64,000 bases of DNA. It comes from an uncultured Bacilli bacterium (GTDB lineage: Bacteria > Bacillota_I > Bacilli_A > RF39 > UBA660). This document shows positions 36,865 through 45,467 of the stretch, in pieces. Position numbers and translations under genes: made by a program. The DNA is taken from NCBI GenBank assembly GCA_910580185.1, contig CAJTWC010000002.1, positions 62,001 through 126,000 on the forward strand, read 5' to 3'. Position 1 is the stretch's first letter. Every line of letters starts with the position of its first letter. The notes under the pieces were generated by a model. It worked only from the letters and a program-made list of their open reading frames with translations, made no database searches and was not told where the DNA came from.

Positions 36865-36935
36865 GCACACACGAAAAGAGGCTATTAAGGCTGCTACCTC
36901 TCGGTCCTGACCTGGTTCTAACATTTCCGTTGTGC
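36865..36935 (-). ncRNA. ffs: Signal recognition particle RNA (small bacterial type)
   Basis: Minus-strand RNA of ~71 bases folding as one long hairpin: ends GCACAACGGAAA / TTTTCGTGTGTGC pair, and the apical domain reads CCAGGTCAGGACC-GAGA-GGTAGCAGCC, containing the conserved Ffh-binding symmetric and asymmetric loops (GTCAGG ... AGCAGCC). The tetraloop is GAGA (GNRA) rather than the more usual GGAA. It has its own promoter and a T run at the 3' end. No Alu-type domain, as in short SRP RNAs. Confidence 0.9.
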
Positions 36936-36941
36936 AAAAAC

Positions 36942-36970
36942 ATTTTATTATATTATTTGAAATTAATCAA
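36942..36970 (-). promoter_or_regulatory. Promoter of SRP RNA
   Basis: Minus strand: TTGATT (36965-36970), 17 bases, TAAAAT (36942-36947), about seven bases before the first paired G. Confidence 0.75.
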
Positions 36971-37026
36971 GTATTATTAACAATGTTTAATATTCAATAT
37001 TATGACAATTTTTATGTTTAATCCTA

Positions 37027-37042
37027 TGTTCCACGTGGAACA
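37027..37042. repeat. parS-type palindrome downstream of gyrA
   Basis: TGTTCCACGTGGAACA, a perfect palindrome directly after the gyrA terminator; eighth site of the cluster. Confidence 0.88.
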
Positions 37043-37071
37043 CAAAAAAAGAGACTATTCACTAGCCTCTT
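37043..37071 (-). terminator. Intrinsic terminator overlapping the end of gyrA
   Basis: Minus strand: GAGGCTA-GTGAA-TAGTCTC (one G-U pair) then TTTTTTTG. Confidence 0.82.
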
Positions 37072-39610
37072 CTTTTGTTTCTGTAGTTTCTACTGATACA
37101 TCAGTCTCTTCTGTTTCATTTTCTTCTTCATCTTCTTTTTCAACAACTGATACGGTAGATACTTTTTGTCCTTCTCTTAAGTTCATTAATCTAACACCTT
37201 GAGTAACTCTACTCATTCTTGATACTTTATCAGCAGAAATTCTTATAACAATACCTTGATCAGTAATTATCATTATATCCTTATCATCAGTAATTGTTCT
37301 AAATGCCACTATTGTACCATTCTTTTCAGTAATATTTAGTGTTTTAACACCTTTACTACCTCTATGAGTTAATCTATATTCATTAATACTGGTGCGTTTA
37401 CCATAACCTTTTTCGGTTACAACTAGAACTTCTTGACCTTCTCTTGCAATTTCACAACCAACACAGTAACAATCTTCTATTAATTCAATACCTTTAACTC
37501 CAGTTGCAGTTCTTCCCATTACTCTTATTTCGTTTTCATTAAATCTAATCATTCTACCATTATTAGCAGCGATTACTACATCATCATTACCAGAAGTAAA
37601 GTGAACAGATAATACTTCATCATCTTCTTTTAATGTAACAGCTATCTTACCATTCTTTCTAATGTTTTCAAATTCCGATACGTTTGTTCGTTTTACTAAT
37701 CCGTTTTTAGTCGCTACCACTAAATATTTATTATCTTCACTACCATCGTCTAATAAAATACTATTTATTTTTTCATCTTTTTCAATTGGTAATAAATTAA
37801 TTATCGGTAATCCTTTAGATTGTCTTGAAAATTCTGGAATTTCATAACCTTTTAATCTATATACCTTACCTTTATTAGTAAAGAACATAACATGGTCATG
37901 AGTCTTACCAGACTTAAGAATTTCAACAAAGTCTTCTTCGTTAGTAGACATACCTTTTATTCCTACTCCACCTTTGTTTTGTAGCTTATAAGTATCTCTA
38001 GCCATTCTCTTAACATAACCCTTATGAGTTAATGCAACAACTATATCTTCAACTGGAATTAGTGATTCATCTTCAATGAAATCAATAGCAGTCATATCAA
38101 TAGAAGTTCTTCTTTCATCAGCATATTTTTTCTTGATTTCAAGCATTTCTTCTTTGATAATATCAAGAACTTTTTGTTCTGACGCTAATATTGATCTTAA
38201 CTCTTCAATTTCTTTTAATAAGTTATTTAATTCGTTTTCAATCTTATCTCTTTCTAAGCCTGTTAAACGTCTTAAACGCATTTCTAGTATACTATTACTT
38301 TGAATTTCATCAAGACCAAACTTAGTCATTAATTTTTCTCTAGCGTCCTGATCATCATCCGCACCACGAATGATTTTAACTACTTCATCAATGTTATCTA
38401 AGGCTATTTTTAAACCTTCTAAAATATGAACTCTTTTTTCATCTTCATTTAATTCATACTTAGTTCTTCTAATAATAACTTCTTTTTGATGATCAACATA
38501 TTTTGAAATAATGTCTTTTAATCCTAACGTTTTAGGAGTACCATTATCAATTACTAAGAAAATTATTCCATAATTAACTTGGAAATTAGTATGTTTATAT
38601 AAGTTATTTAACACAACCTGTGCGTTAGCATCTTTTTTTAGTGTTATTGTTATTTTTACACCATTTTTTAAATCAGTATGATAATCAGAAATACCATCAA
38701 TTATCTTGTTATGAACAAGTTCAGCTACTTTATTTTTTAAATCTAAAGTATTTGTTCCATAAGGAACTTCGGTTATAACTATCTGATTACGATTTCCTAC
38801 TTCTTCAATGGATGCCCTACTTCTTATTGTAATGCTACCTCTACCTGTTTCATAGGCTTTTTTAATACCTGAATTTCCTAAAATTATACCACCAGTTGGG
38901 AAATCTGGTCCTTTTATATAATTCATTAATCCGTTTACATCAATATCTGGATTATCAATATAAGCGATACATCCATCTATTACTTCTCCTAAGTTATGAG
39001 GTGGAATATTTGTTGCCATACCAACAGCTATACCCATTGAACCATTTACTAATACGTTTGGTATTCTAGATGGTAAAACAACTGGTTCTGGGCTTGTTTC
39101 ATCAAAGTTTGGCATCATATCAACGGTATCTTTTCTTATATCCCTTAACATTTCAAGTGATATTTTTGATAATCTTGCTTCAGTATAACGATATGCTGCA
39201 GCGCCATCACCTTCAATGTTACCAAAGTTACCATGTCCATCAACCATCATGTATCTTTGATTAAAGTCTTGCGCAAGTCTAACCATTGCATCATAAATAG
39301 ATGAATCACCATGTGGATGGTAATGTCCCATAACGTAACCAACCGTAGTAGCTGATTTCTTATGTGGTTTATCAGGTGTGTTACCTTCTTCAAACATTGA
39401 CCATAATATTCTTCTATGAACTGGCTTTAAACCGTCCCTTAAATCTGGTATTGCACGAGATGTAATAACACTCATTGAATAATCAAGGAACGAATCAGAA
39501 ATCTCTTTTACTATATCATTTTCAGCGTGTGAATCTCTTTCGTGGAAAGTTCCGCCAAATTCATTATTAGTTTCTTCTTGTTTTACTTCTTTTTCTTCTT
39601 TATTTTCCAT
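37055..39610 (-). CDS. gyrA: DNA gyrase subunit A
   Basis: 851 residues. Catalytic Tyr in AAAYRYTEARL; quinolone-region VGYVMGHYHPHGDSSIYDAMVRLAQDF; GyrA-box-like QRSKG region in the C-terminal beta-pinwheel (here SRQSKGLPIINLLP). The tail is acidic (~820-851, Glu-rich). With GyrB it introduces negative supercoils. Thirteen bases after gyrB; SD AGGAGGTG. Same gyrB-gyrA order beside oriC as Bacillus. Confidence 0.98.
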   Translation of the reverse strand: MENKEEKEVKQEETNNEFGGTFHERDSHAENDIVKEISDSFLDYSMSVITSRAIPDLRDGLKPVHRRILWSMFEEGNTPDKPHKKSATTVGYVMGHYHPHGDSSIYDAMVRLAQDFNQRYMMVDGHGNFGNIEGDGAAAYRYTEARLSKISLEMLRDIRKDTVDMMPNFDETSPEPVVLPSRIPNVLVNGSMGIAVGMATNIPPHNLGEVIDGCIAYIDNPDIDVNGLMNYIKGPDFPTGGIILGNSGIKKAYETGRGSITIRSRASIEEVGNRNQIVITEVPYGTNTLDLKNKVAELVHNKIIDGISDYHTDLKNGVKITITLKKDANAQVVLNNLYKHTNFQVNYGIIFLVIDNGTPKTLGLKDIISKYVDHQKEVIIRRTKYELNEDEKRVHILEGLKIALDNIDEVVKIIRGADDDQDAREKLMTKFGLDEIQSNSILEMRLRRLTGLERDKIENELNNLLKEIEELRSILASEQKVLDIIKEEMLEIKKKYADERRTSIDMTAIDFIEDESLIPVEDIVVALTHKGYVKRMARDTYKLQNKGGVGIKGMSTNEEDFVEILKSGKTHDHVMFFTNKGKVYRLKGYEIPEFSRQSKGLPIINLLPIEKDEKINSILLDDGSEDNKYLVVATKNGLVKRTNVSEFENIRKNGKIAVTLKEDDEVLSVHFTSGNDDVVIAANNGRMIRFNENEIRVMGRTATGVKGIELIEDCYCVGCEIAREGQEVLVVTEKGYGKRTSINEYRLTHRGSKGVKTLNITEKNGTIVAFRTITDDKDIMIITDQGIVIRISADKVSRMSRVTQGVRLMNLREGQKVSTVSVVEKEDEEENETEETDVSVETTETKEEASE

Positions 39611-39622
39611 TTATTACACCTC

Positions 39623-41551
39623 CTATATATCCAAGTTCTTAACATAGCGTGCGTTAGTTTCAATAAACTCTCTTCTAGGCTCTACTTCTTCACCCATTAA
39701 TTTACTAAACATAGCATCTGCTGCCACACAATCATCTACCGTTATTTTCCTTAATACTCTTTTTTCTATGTCCATTGTTGTCTCATTTAGTTCCTCGGCA
39801 TCCATTTCACCAAGACCTTTCATACGTGCAATTTCAGCTCTTGCACGAACGTTTTCTGGTAAAGACGCCAAATACGCATCCTTTTCAGGCTCATCAAGTA
39901 CGTATTTACGAGTTTTACCATGCATTATTCTAAATAATGGTGGTTGCGCTGCGTAAACATGACCTGCTTCAACGATTGGTCTAAAGAATCTATAGAATAA
40001 AGTAAGTAATAATACTCTTATGTGAGAACCATCAACATCGGCATCGGTCATTATTATAATTTTGTCATATCTTAACTTACTTAAGTCAAATTCATCACCA
40101 ATACCAGTACCAAATGCAGTGATAATGGTTCTTATTTCTTCGTTTCCTAAAGCTCTATCTAATCTTGCTTTTTCAACGTTTAATATCTTACCTCTTAAAG
40201 GAAGGATAGCTTGAGTCATTGAATCTCTACCTTTTTTAGCAGATCCACCTGCCGAATCCCCCTCGACTATAAAGATCTCAGATACTTTTGGATCTTTACT
40301 CTTACAATCAGATAACTTTCCAAAGAAGTTAGTTGTTGCTAAATCACTTTTACGAGTTATTTCTCTTGCTTTTTTAGCAGCGTGTCTAGCACGTGATGCA
40401 AGCATTGCCTTATTAACGATTATCTTCGCTTCATCAGGGTTTTCAAGTAAGAATTTCTCAAATCCTTCAGCAAATACCTTATCTGCAAGCTTTCTTACTT
40501 CTGAATTACCAAGTCTTCCCTTTGTTTGACCTTCAAACTGTGGATTTGGATGCTTACAAGATATAATCATTGAAATACCTTCTTTTACATCATCACCTGT
40601 TAAAGACTCATCTTTTTCTTTTAATATGTTATTTTTTCTTGCATAACTATTTATAACCCTTGTTAACGCACGTTTAACACCTTCTTCGTGAGTACCACCA
40701 TCATGTGTATTAATATTATTAACAAACGAATAAATATTATCGTTATAACCAGTATTATATTGAAGTGCTACTTCAAAGAATACGTTATCTTCAATACCTT
40801 CTAAATGAATGATATTTTCATGTATTGGAGTTTTCCCTTGGTTGATAAACTTAACATATTCTGAAATACCACCTTCGTATATAAATGTTTCTCCAGTAGT
40901 ATCTTCATCATCACGATCATCTCTTAAGGTAATACGTAATCCTTTGTTTAAGAAAGCAAGTTCTCTTACTCTTACCTTTAAAGTCTCATAATCATAAATA
41001 TCAGTATCAAAAATTTCTGGATCTGGTTTAAATGTTACCCAAGTACCAGTTCTGTTTTCTTCACACTCTCCAATAACTGTTAAAGGACTTGTAGTATGTC
41101 CACCATTTTCAAACTTAATTTTATGGATTTTTCCGTTTTTATAAACGGTTACTTCTACCCATTTTGATAGTGCGTTAACAACTGATGCACCAACTCCGTG
41201 AAGGCCACCTGATACTTTGTATCCGCCTCCACCAAATTTACCACCAGCGTGAAGTACCGTATAAACTGTTTCTACCGTGGATATCTTTGTTTTTGGGTGA
41301 ATATCAACCGGAATACCACGACCATCATCTTTTACGGTAATAGAATTATCTTTATTTATAACAATTTCAATGTTATTACAGTAACCTGCAAGTGATTCGT
41401 CTATCGCGTTATCCACGATTTCCCAAACTAAATGGTGTAATCCTTTTACATCAGTAGTACCAATGTACATACCTGGTCTTTTTCTTACGGCTTCTAATCC
41501 TTCTAAGACCTGAATATCGGACGCATCATAGTGTTCATTATTTTCTGCCAT
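39623..41551 (-). CDS. gyrB: DNA gyrase subunit B
   Basis: 642 residues. GHKL ATPase (EIVDNAIDESLAGYC, VKDDGRGIPVDIHPK, GGLHGVGASVVNALS), transducer domain, Toprim (IFIVEGDSAGGSAKKGRDS, IIIMTDADVDGSHIR) and the C-terminal GyrA-binding tail. SD AAGGAGG. Three bases after recF. Confidence 0.98.
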   Translation of the reverse strand: MAENNEHYDASDIQVLEGLEAVRKRPGMYIGTTDVKGLHHLVWEIVDNAIDESLAGYCNNIEIVINKDNSITVKDDGRGIPVDIHPKTKISTVETVYTVLHAGGKFGGGGYKVSGGLHGVGASVVNALSKWVEVTVYKNGKIHKIKFENGGHTTSPLTVIGECEENRTGTWVTFKPDPEIFDTDIYDYETLKVRVRELAFLNKGLRITLRDDRDDEDTTGETFIYEGGISEYVKFINQGKTPIHENIIHLEGIEDNVFFEVALQYNTGYNDNIYSFVNNINTHDGGTHEEGVKRALTRVINSYARKNNILKEKDESLTGDDVKEGISMIISCKHPNPQFEGQTKGRLGNSEVRKLADKVFAEGFEKFLLENPDEAKIIVNKAMLASRARHAAKKAREITRKSDLATTNFFGKLSDCKSKDPKVSEIFIVEGDSAGGSAKKGRDSMTQAILPLRGKILNVEKARLDRALGNEEIRTIITAFGTGIGDEFDLSKLRYDKIIIMTDADVDGSHIRVLLLTLFYRFFRPIVEAGHVYAAQPPLFRIMHGKTRKYVLDEPEKDAYLASLPENVRARAEIARMKGLGEMDAEELNETTMDIEKRVLRKITVDDCVAADAMFSKLMGEEVEPRREFIETNARYVKNLDI

Positions 41552-41554
41552 AAT

Positions 41555-42685
41555 CTAATCCTCCTTCTTAAAAGTACCATTATCTACGATGTAGATATCT
41601 GACTTTTTCTTTAAATCATCACTTATGTCTTTTATATCAGTAGTAGTAATAAATATTTGATCATCTCTTTTAAAGTATTTAATTATGTTATTTTTCTTTA
41701 TTTCATCAAGTTCACTAAATATATCATCAAGTAAAATAATAGGTTTAGTATTCTTTTCTTTGATAAATACTTCTATTTCTGCAAGTTTTAAACTAAGTAT
41801 TGATAGTCTTTGTTGTCCTTGTGAACAAAACTCAGTTACATCCAAATCATTTAAATACATCTTAAAATCATCCTTATGACAGCCTAAAAGGGTCGTTTTC
41901 TGAAGTAATTCACTCATAAATAAAGAATTATACTTATCAAGTAAAAAGTCTTTTAAATCGCCCTTTTTAAGGTCTTCTTCGTGGATGAAACTTTTATATT
42001 TAATTTTAAGATTACCCATTCCCGCAATATCATTAAACACAGACTCTAAATTACTGTTTATTTTGTTTATAAAGTCATACCTTATTTTTACAAGCTCGAT
42101 GTTTTTATCCACAAGCTTATCCGTTATGATGTTAAAGTATGTCCTATCAAACTTAGCATTGTTTTTTTGTTTCAAATATTCATTTCTCTGCTTAAGAATC
42201 TGATTATATTCTTTAAGTAGTAAAACATAATCATTTCTAAACTGTGAAAGTTCAATGTTTAAAAACTTTCTTCTAACCGCTGGAGATCCTTTTATTATTT
42301 CTAAATCATCAGGGCAAAACATAATAACATTAAGTCTTGATAGATAATTGCTAATTCTTTTTTGAACCAAATTATCTACCGAAACTTTTTTTCCTTTAGC
42401 ATTTAATAAAATAGATAAAGTATGTGCTGTATTAGTATCATCGTTATATAATCCTGATACTTTTGTATATAACTCTTCACTCTTTACTAAATTCATTTCA
42501 TTATGAGTTCTGTGTGATCTTGTTATTGCAAGAAAATAGATACTTTCTAGTATGTTAGTTTTTCCTTGGGCGTTATTTCCTATAAATATATTTATATTTT
42601 TATTAAAATTTAATGATAATTTAGAAATATTTCTAAAATTATTAAGTTCTAAACTCTTTAAAAACATTATTTTGTATTTTAACAC
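41555..42685 (-). CDS. recF: DNA replication/repair protein RecF
   Basis: ~370-376 residues. SMC-like ATPase: NINIFIGNNAQGKTNILESIYFLAITRSHR (Walker A), SQGQQRLSILSLKLAE (signature), ILLDDIFSELDE (Walker B). It loads RecA at gaps with RecO/RecR. The frame starts at GTG 42685, behind AGGGTGG; the ATG at 42667 (MFLKSLELNNFRN) matches family starts better but has a distant SD, so the start is unsettled. A TATAAT about 55 bases upstream may be its -10. Confidence 0.96.
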   Translation of the reverse strand: MLKYKIMFLKSLELNNFRNISKLSLNFNKNINIFIGNNAQGKTNILESIYFLAITRSHRTHNEMNLVKSEELYTKVSGLYNDDTNTAHTLSILLNAKGKKVSVDNLVQKRISNYLSRLNVIMFCPDDLEIIKGSPAVRRKFLNIELSQFRNDYVLLLKEYNQILKQRNEYLKQKNNAKFDRTYFNIITDKLVDKNIELVKIRYDFINKINSNLESVFNDIAGMGNLKIKYKSFIHEEDLKKGDLKDFLLDKYNSLFMSELLQKTTLLGCHKDDFKMYLNDLDVTEFCSQGQQRLSILSLKLAEIEVFIKEKNTKPIILLDDIFSELDEIKKNNIIKYFKRDDQIFITTTDIKDISDDLKKKSDIYIVDNGTFKKED

Positions 42686-42833
42686 CCATTTAAACCACCC
42701 TAACCTATTTTTGGTATACTACTACATACGTATACATTATACCATAAATTCGCCTTAAAAAGGCTTATTTTATGAAAAAAAGCAGTTTTTTATATACTTT
42801 TTTATGATTTTTAATAATAATAATAAGCAAATA

Positions 42834-42859
42834 AAAAAGAATCAAAGGTTGATTCTTTA
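42834..42859 (-). terminator. Intrinsic terminator after comK
   Basis: Minus strand: AAAGAATCA-ACCT-TTGATTCTTT followed by TTT, overlapping the comK stop. The remainder of 42686-42833 holds a candidate recF -10 and an AAGCCTTTTTAAGGC hairpin only. Confidence 0.82.
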
Positions 42860-43318
42860 AATACTTTTTGAAAATTTTTCTATTCGTCGAGTTAAAACCG
42901 ACTCTAATCTAGTAGATCTAAGTATTTGATTATCAATAATAGCATAAGATGAATGAAGATTTAGTTTTTTTCCACAAGAAAACTGTATTATACAATCTTT
43001 GCCATCACCTTCATAGCTAGTTATATTATTAAATGATAACCATATACATTTTGAAATCCTAGGTGAATTAGTTGGAAAAAATATAATTTTCCTACTTTCT
43101 TCTATTATTATAGGAGACTTATGAGATACCCCTGTCATTTGTTTTGTCCCCATAAACCTTCCTTCGTAAGAACTACCAAAGAATCTGCAACTATCATCTA
43201 TTATTTTCATCGCTGATTTATTAATAATTAAGTTCCCAGTCTCCTCTATTATCTTACTTTTTTCTTCATCAATAGGTATAATTGCCAAAGTCCTATCATT
43301 AATTTCATAATCATTCAT
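42857..43318 (-). CDS. comK: Competence transcription factor ComK homologue
   Basis: 153 residues. Matches ComK along its length: AIIPIDEEKSKIIEETGNLI, IIDDSCRFFGSSYEGRFMGTKQMTG, SHKSPIIIEESRKIIFFPTNSP, and a C-terminal block IDNQILRSTRLESVL. The SCRxFGSSxEGR and FFPTxSP blocks are the family hallmarks. ComK binds AT-boxes and turns on DNA-uptake genes in Bacillus. Length is shorter than Bacillus ComK (192). It lies between recF and an unknown ORF, with a consensus DnaA box in its upstream region. SD GGAGGG. Whether it regulates competence here is not shown. Confidence 0.88.
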   Translation of the reverse strand: MNDYEINDRTLAIIPIDEEKSKIIEETGNLIINKSAMKIIDDSCRFFGSSYEGRFMGTKQMTGVSHKSPIIIEESRKIIFFPTNSPRISKCIWLSFNNITSYEGDGKDCIIQFSCGKKLNLHSSYAIIDNQILRSTRLESVLTRRIEKFSKSI

Positions 43319-43349
43319 ACAAAACCCTCCTTAAAAATATTTGTCTATA

Positions 43350-43358
43350 TTATCCACA
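43350..43358 (+). promoter_or_regulatory. Consensus DnaA box upstream of comK
   Basis: TTATCCACA, 32 bases before the comK start. On the comK-coding strand it reads TGTGGATAATAT, overlapping the best -10-like hexamer (TAATAT). Confidence 0.7.
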
Positions 43359-43391
43359 GTATTTTTAAATAAATTGTCAGATTTTGAATGA

Positions 43392-43422
43392 AAGCAAGAA
43401 AAAAGAAGAAATTAATCTTCTT
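43392..43422 (-). terminator. Intrinsic terminator at the end of the 256-aa ORF
   Basis: Minus strand: AAAGAAG-ATTAATTT-CTTCTTT followed by TTTC. Confidence 0.75.
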
Positions 43423-44182
43423 TAGGTTTCTTTATACTATATGAATCTCCAAGTTTATTATTTTCAACATCCATATAATCGCTATTTGTTTTATTTAAAA
43501 TTATATTTTCATAGTATTTTATTTCTTTTTTTAAGTTATTAATAACCATATTATCAAAATCTATCATACTAGAAAGACAAAGATCATAATCTTTATATTT
43601 TCTTTTTGCAAACTTAAATTTCTCGTATTTTTCTCTTAATTCTTTTTCACATTCATAACCTTTTATTACCCATTTTGAAATACCATTATATTTATTCTCT
43701 CCATCATAATTAACATTAAGATTTTTTTTTGAATCTGCTCTTTCTAGAGCTAATAAAAATACATCATACACTAAATTTTTTAATCTTTGTCTTTCTTTTT
43801 TATATTCTTCTGTTAATATTTCTGTATAAACATTATTTCCATACGAATCGCTCAAAATCCCCTCATAACCATAACGATAAAAATAACCACTTTCTAAAAT
43901 TCCCCTTATTAAATTTTTTTTATATTCCTCTGGTATATCCATATTTTCAAAAATACAACAAAGTGATTTTAATACTTCTTCTAAATATTTATCATCTTTA
44001 TAATAACCTTTAGCAGATATAATAAGACCAGGTAAAATACTTCTAAATGCAAAGCCAGAAGGACCATATATATCTATTGTTTTTTTGGGAAAATAAGATT
44101 TAAAAAATAATTCTCCCCTACACGTTTCAAAATAATCTATTTCTGCTTGATTTCTTGGATAAATTCTTGGAATGTATCTCAT
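43412..44182 (-). CDS. Hypothetical protein of the dnaN-comK interval
   Basis: 256 residues, soluble, very Lys/Glu/Tyr-rich, no signal or membrane segment. Residues ~1-110 contain GPSGFAFRSILPGLIISAKGYYKDDKYLEEVLKSLC and may be a small folded domain; residues ~125-240 are mostly predicted coiled coil (EYKKERQRLKNLV, KELREKYEKFKFAKRKYK, LKKEIKYYENIIL). Not recognised. It stands between dnaN and comK, where Bacillus has the S4-domain gene rlbA (yaaA), which is not here. SD AAGGAG. Confidence 0.7.
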   Translation of the reverse strand: MRYIPRIYPRNQAEIDYFETCRGELFFKSYFPKKTIDIYGPSGFAFRSILPGLIISAKGYYKDDKYLEEVLKSLCCIFENMDIPEEYKKNLIRGILESGYFYRYGYEGILSDSYGNNVYTEILTEEYKKERQRLKNLVYDVFLLALERADSKKNLNVNYDGENKYNGISKWVIKGYECEKELREKYEKFKFAKRKYKDYDLCLSSMIDFDNMVINNLKKEIKYYENIILNKTNSDYMDVENNKLGDSYSIKKPKED

Positions 44183-44202
44183 ATTATTTTCTCCTTAGTA
44201 AA

Positions 44203-45324
44203 TTAATAAGTCTTAATTGGTAATATTAATTGTAATAATGTTTCATCTTTTTCATCAGTTACTATAATTGGCTGAACATCATTGTTAAACTTTAATATTA
44301 CGTTTTTACTTTCAACGGTTCTAATAGCATCCATCATAAACCTAGATGAAAAAGCAATCTTTATATTATTATCATTATTTTTTTCTATTTCCATTTTTTC
44401 TTCTACTCTACCAATTTCAGGCGAATTAGATGAAACTATTACTTCTTTATTTTCACATTCAAATTTAACAATGTTTTTATCTTTTTCACTAGTAAGTAAT
44501 GCTGCTCTATCAATTACGTTATAAAATTCATTAGCATTTGCCGTTACTTCAAGTTCAAAAGACGCAGGTATTAATCTATTAACATCAGGGAATGTTCCAG
44601 AAAGTACCCTACTTTGGAATAACGTATTATCAAATTTAAATAATACTTTATTAGTGAAAATATGCATTTCAATATTATCATCTGTTTCCTCTAATATTTT
44701 AGTTAATTCAATTAAGTTTTTACCAGGTATAACAATGTTTAATTCTTCTGCTACCTTAGTACCTAATACTGCATACTTTTTAGCTAATCTATATGAATCA
44801 GTTGCTATAGCTTCTAATTTATCTTCAGATATTTTAAAGTTGATACCAGTTAGTATTGGTCTTGTTTCTTGTGTTGATACAGCAAATGATGTTTTATTAA
44901 TTAAATTCTTAAATTCTGATTTTTTTAATATAATTGGATCCTTTTTTTCTTCCATGTTTAAATTAGGAAACTCAGAAGCTTCCATACAATTTAAATTAAA
45001 TTCGGAGTTTCCACAGGAAATTAATACCTTTATGTTATCTAGAAGTTCAATACTAACTATTCTACCTTCTAGTTTTCTTATTATTTCTAATATATATTTA
45101 CCTTGAATAACAGTACTTCCTATTTCTGTTACTTCTTCTAATTTACTTTTATCAACAAATGTTTCAATACTTATATCATTATCACTAGCACTTAAAAATA
45201 AGCCTTCATTAGTTAAATTAAATTTTATACCTGCTAATACAGGGATTAAGTTTTTACTTGATAAAGCTTTACTTACTTGTGATAAACTATGAAGTAAAAC
45301 TTCTTTTCTAATACTAAATTTCAT
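44203..45324 (-). CDS. dnaN: DNA polymerase III beta subunit (sliding clamp)
   Basis: 373 residues, three-domain ring protein. The N-terminus MKFSIRKEVLLHSLSQVSKALSSK, LTGINFKI, RLIPASFELEVTAN and the C-terminal QLILPIKTY are typical. Separated from dnaA by a 143-base DnaA-box region. SD GGAGAAAAAG. Confidence 0.97.
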   Translation of the reverse strand: MKFSIRKEVLLHSLSQVSKALSSKNLIPVLAGIKFNLTNEGLFLSASDNDISIETFVDKSKLEEVTEIGSTVIQGKYILEIIRKLEGRIVSIELLDNIKVLISCGNSEFNLNCMEASEFPNLNMEEKKDPIILKKSEFKNLINKTSFAVSTQETRPILTGINFKISEDKLEAIATDSYRLAKKYAVLGTKVAEELNIVIPGKNLIELTKILEETDDNIEMHIFTNKVLFKFDNTLFQSRVLSGTFPDVNRLIPASFELEVTANANEFYNVIDRAALLTSEKDKNIVKFECENKEVIVSSNSPEIGRVEEKMEIEKNNDNNIKIAFSSRFMMDAIRTVESKNVILKFNNDVQPIIVTDEKDETLLQLILPIKTY

Positions 45325-45467
45325 AATTCTTTTTCTCCTTTATATATAATGTATTTTTATTATTACTGTGGATAATGTGGAAAAGTCTAATTTTCTTTAT
45401 TTTATAAGGAAAATTTATGTTTTTTAATCCACATACCCTGATGAAAAATACCCCTTTATTCCACAAG
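45325..45467. other. oriC, dnaA-dnaN part
   Basis: Holds DnaA boxes: TGTGGATAA (45367-45375) immediately followed by TGTGGAAAA (45376-45384), AATCCACAT (45426-45434) and TATTCCACA (45457-45465). On the dnaA-coding strand the inner box (TTATCCACA) is followed by G and TAATAATAAAAATA, which fits a DnaA-trio array, then an AT-rich stretch that could be the unwinding element. One further box, TTATCCACA at 45541-45549, is inside dnaA. Confidence 0.75.

Noticed and set aside
37055..37202. Plus-strand frame over the end of gyrA
   Set aside because: It is a Ser/Thr-rich reverse shadow of the acidic GyrA tail.
42777..42789. AAAA-N5-TTTT, a possible ComK box
   Set aside because: Only one half-site pair was clear, it lies downstream of comK, and such A/T runs are common by chance in this DNA.
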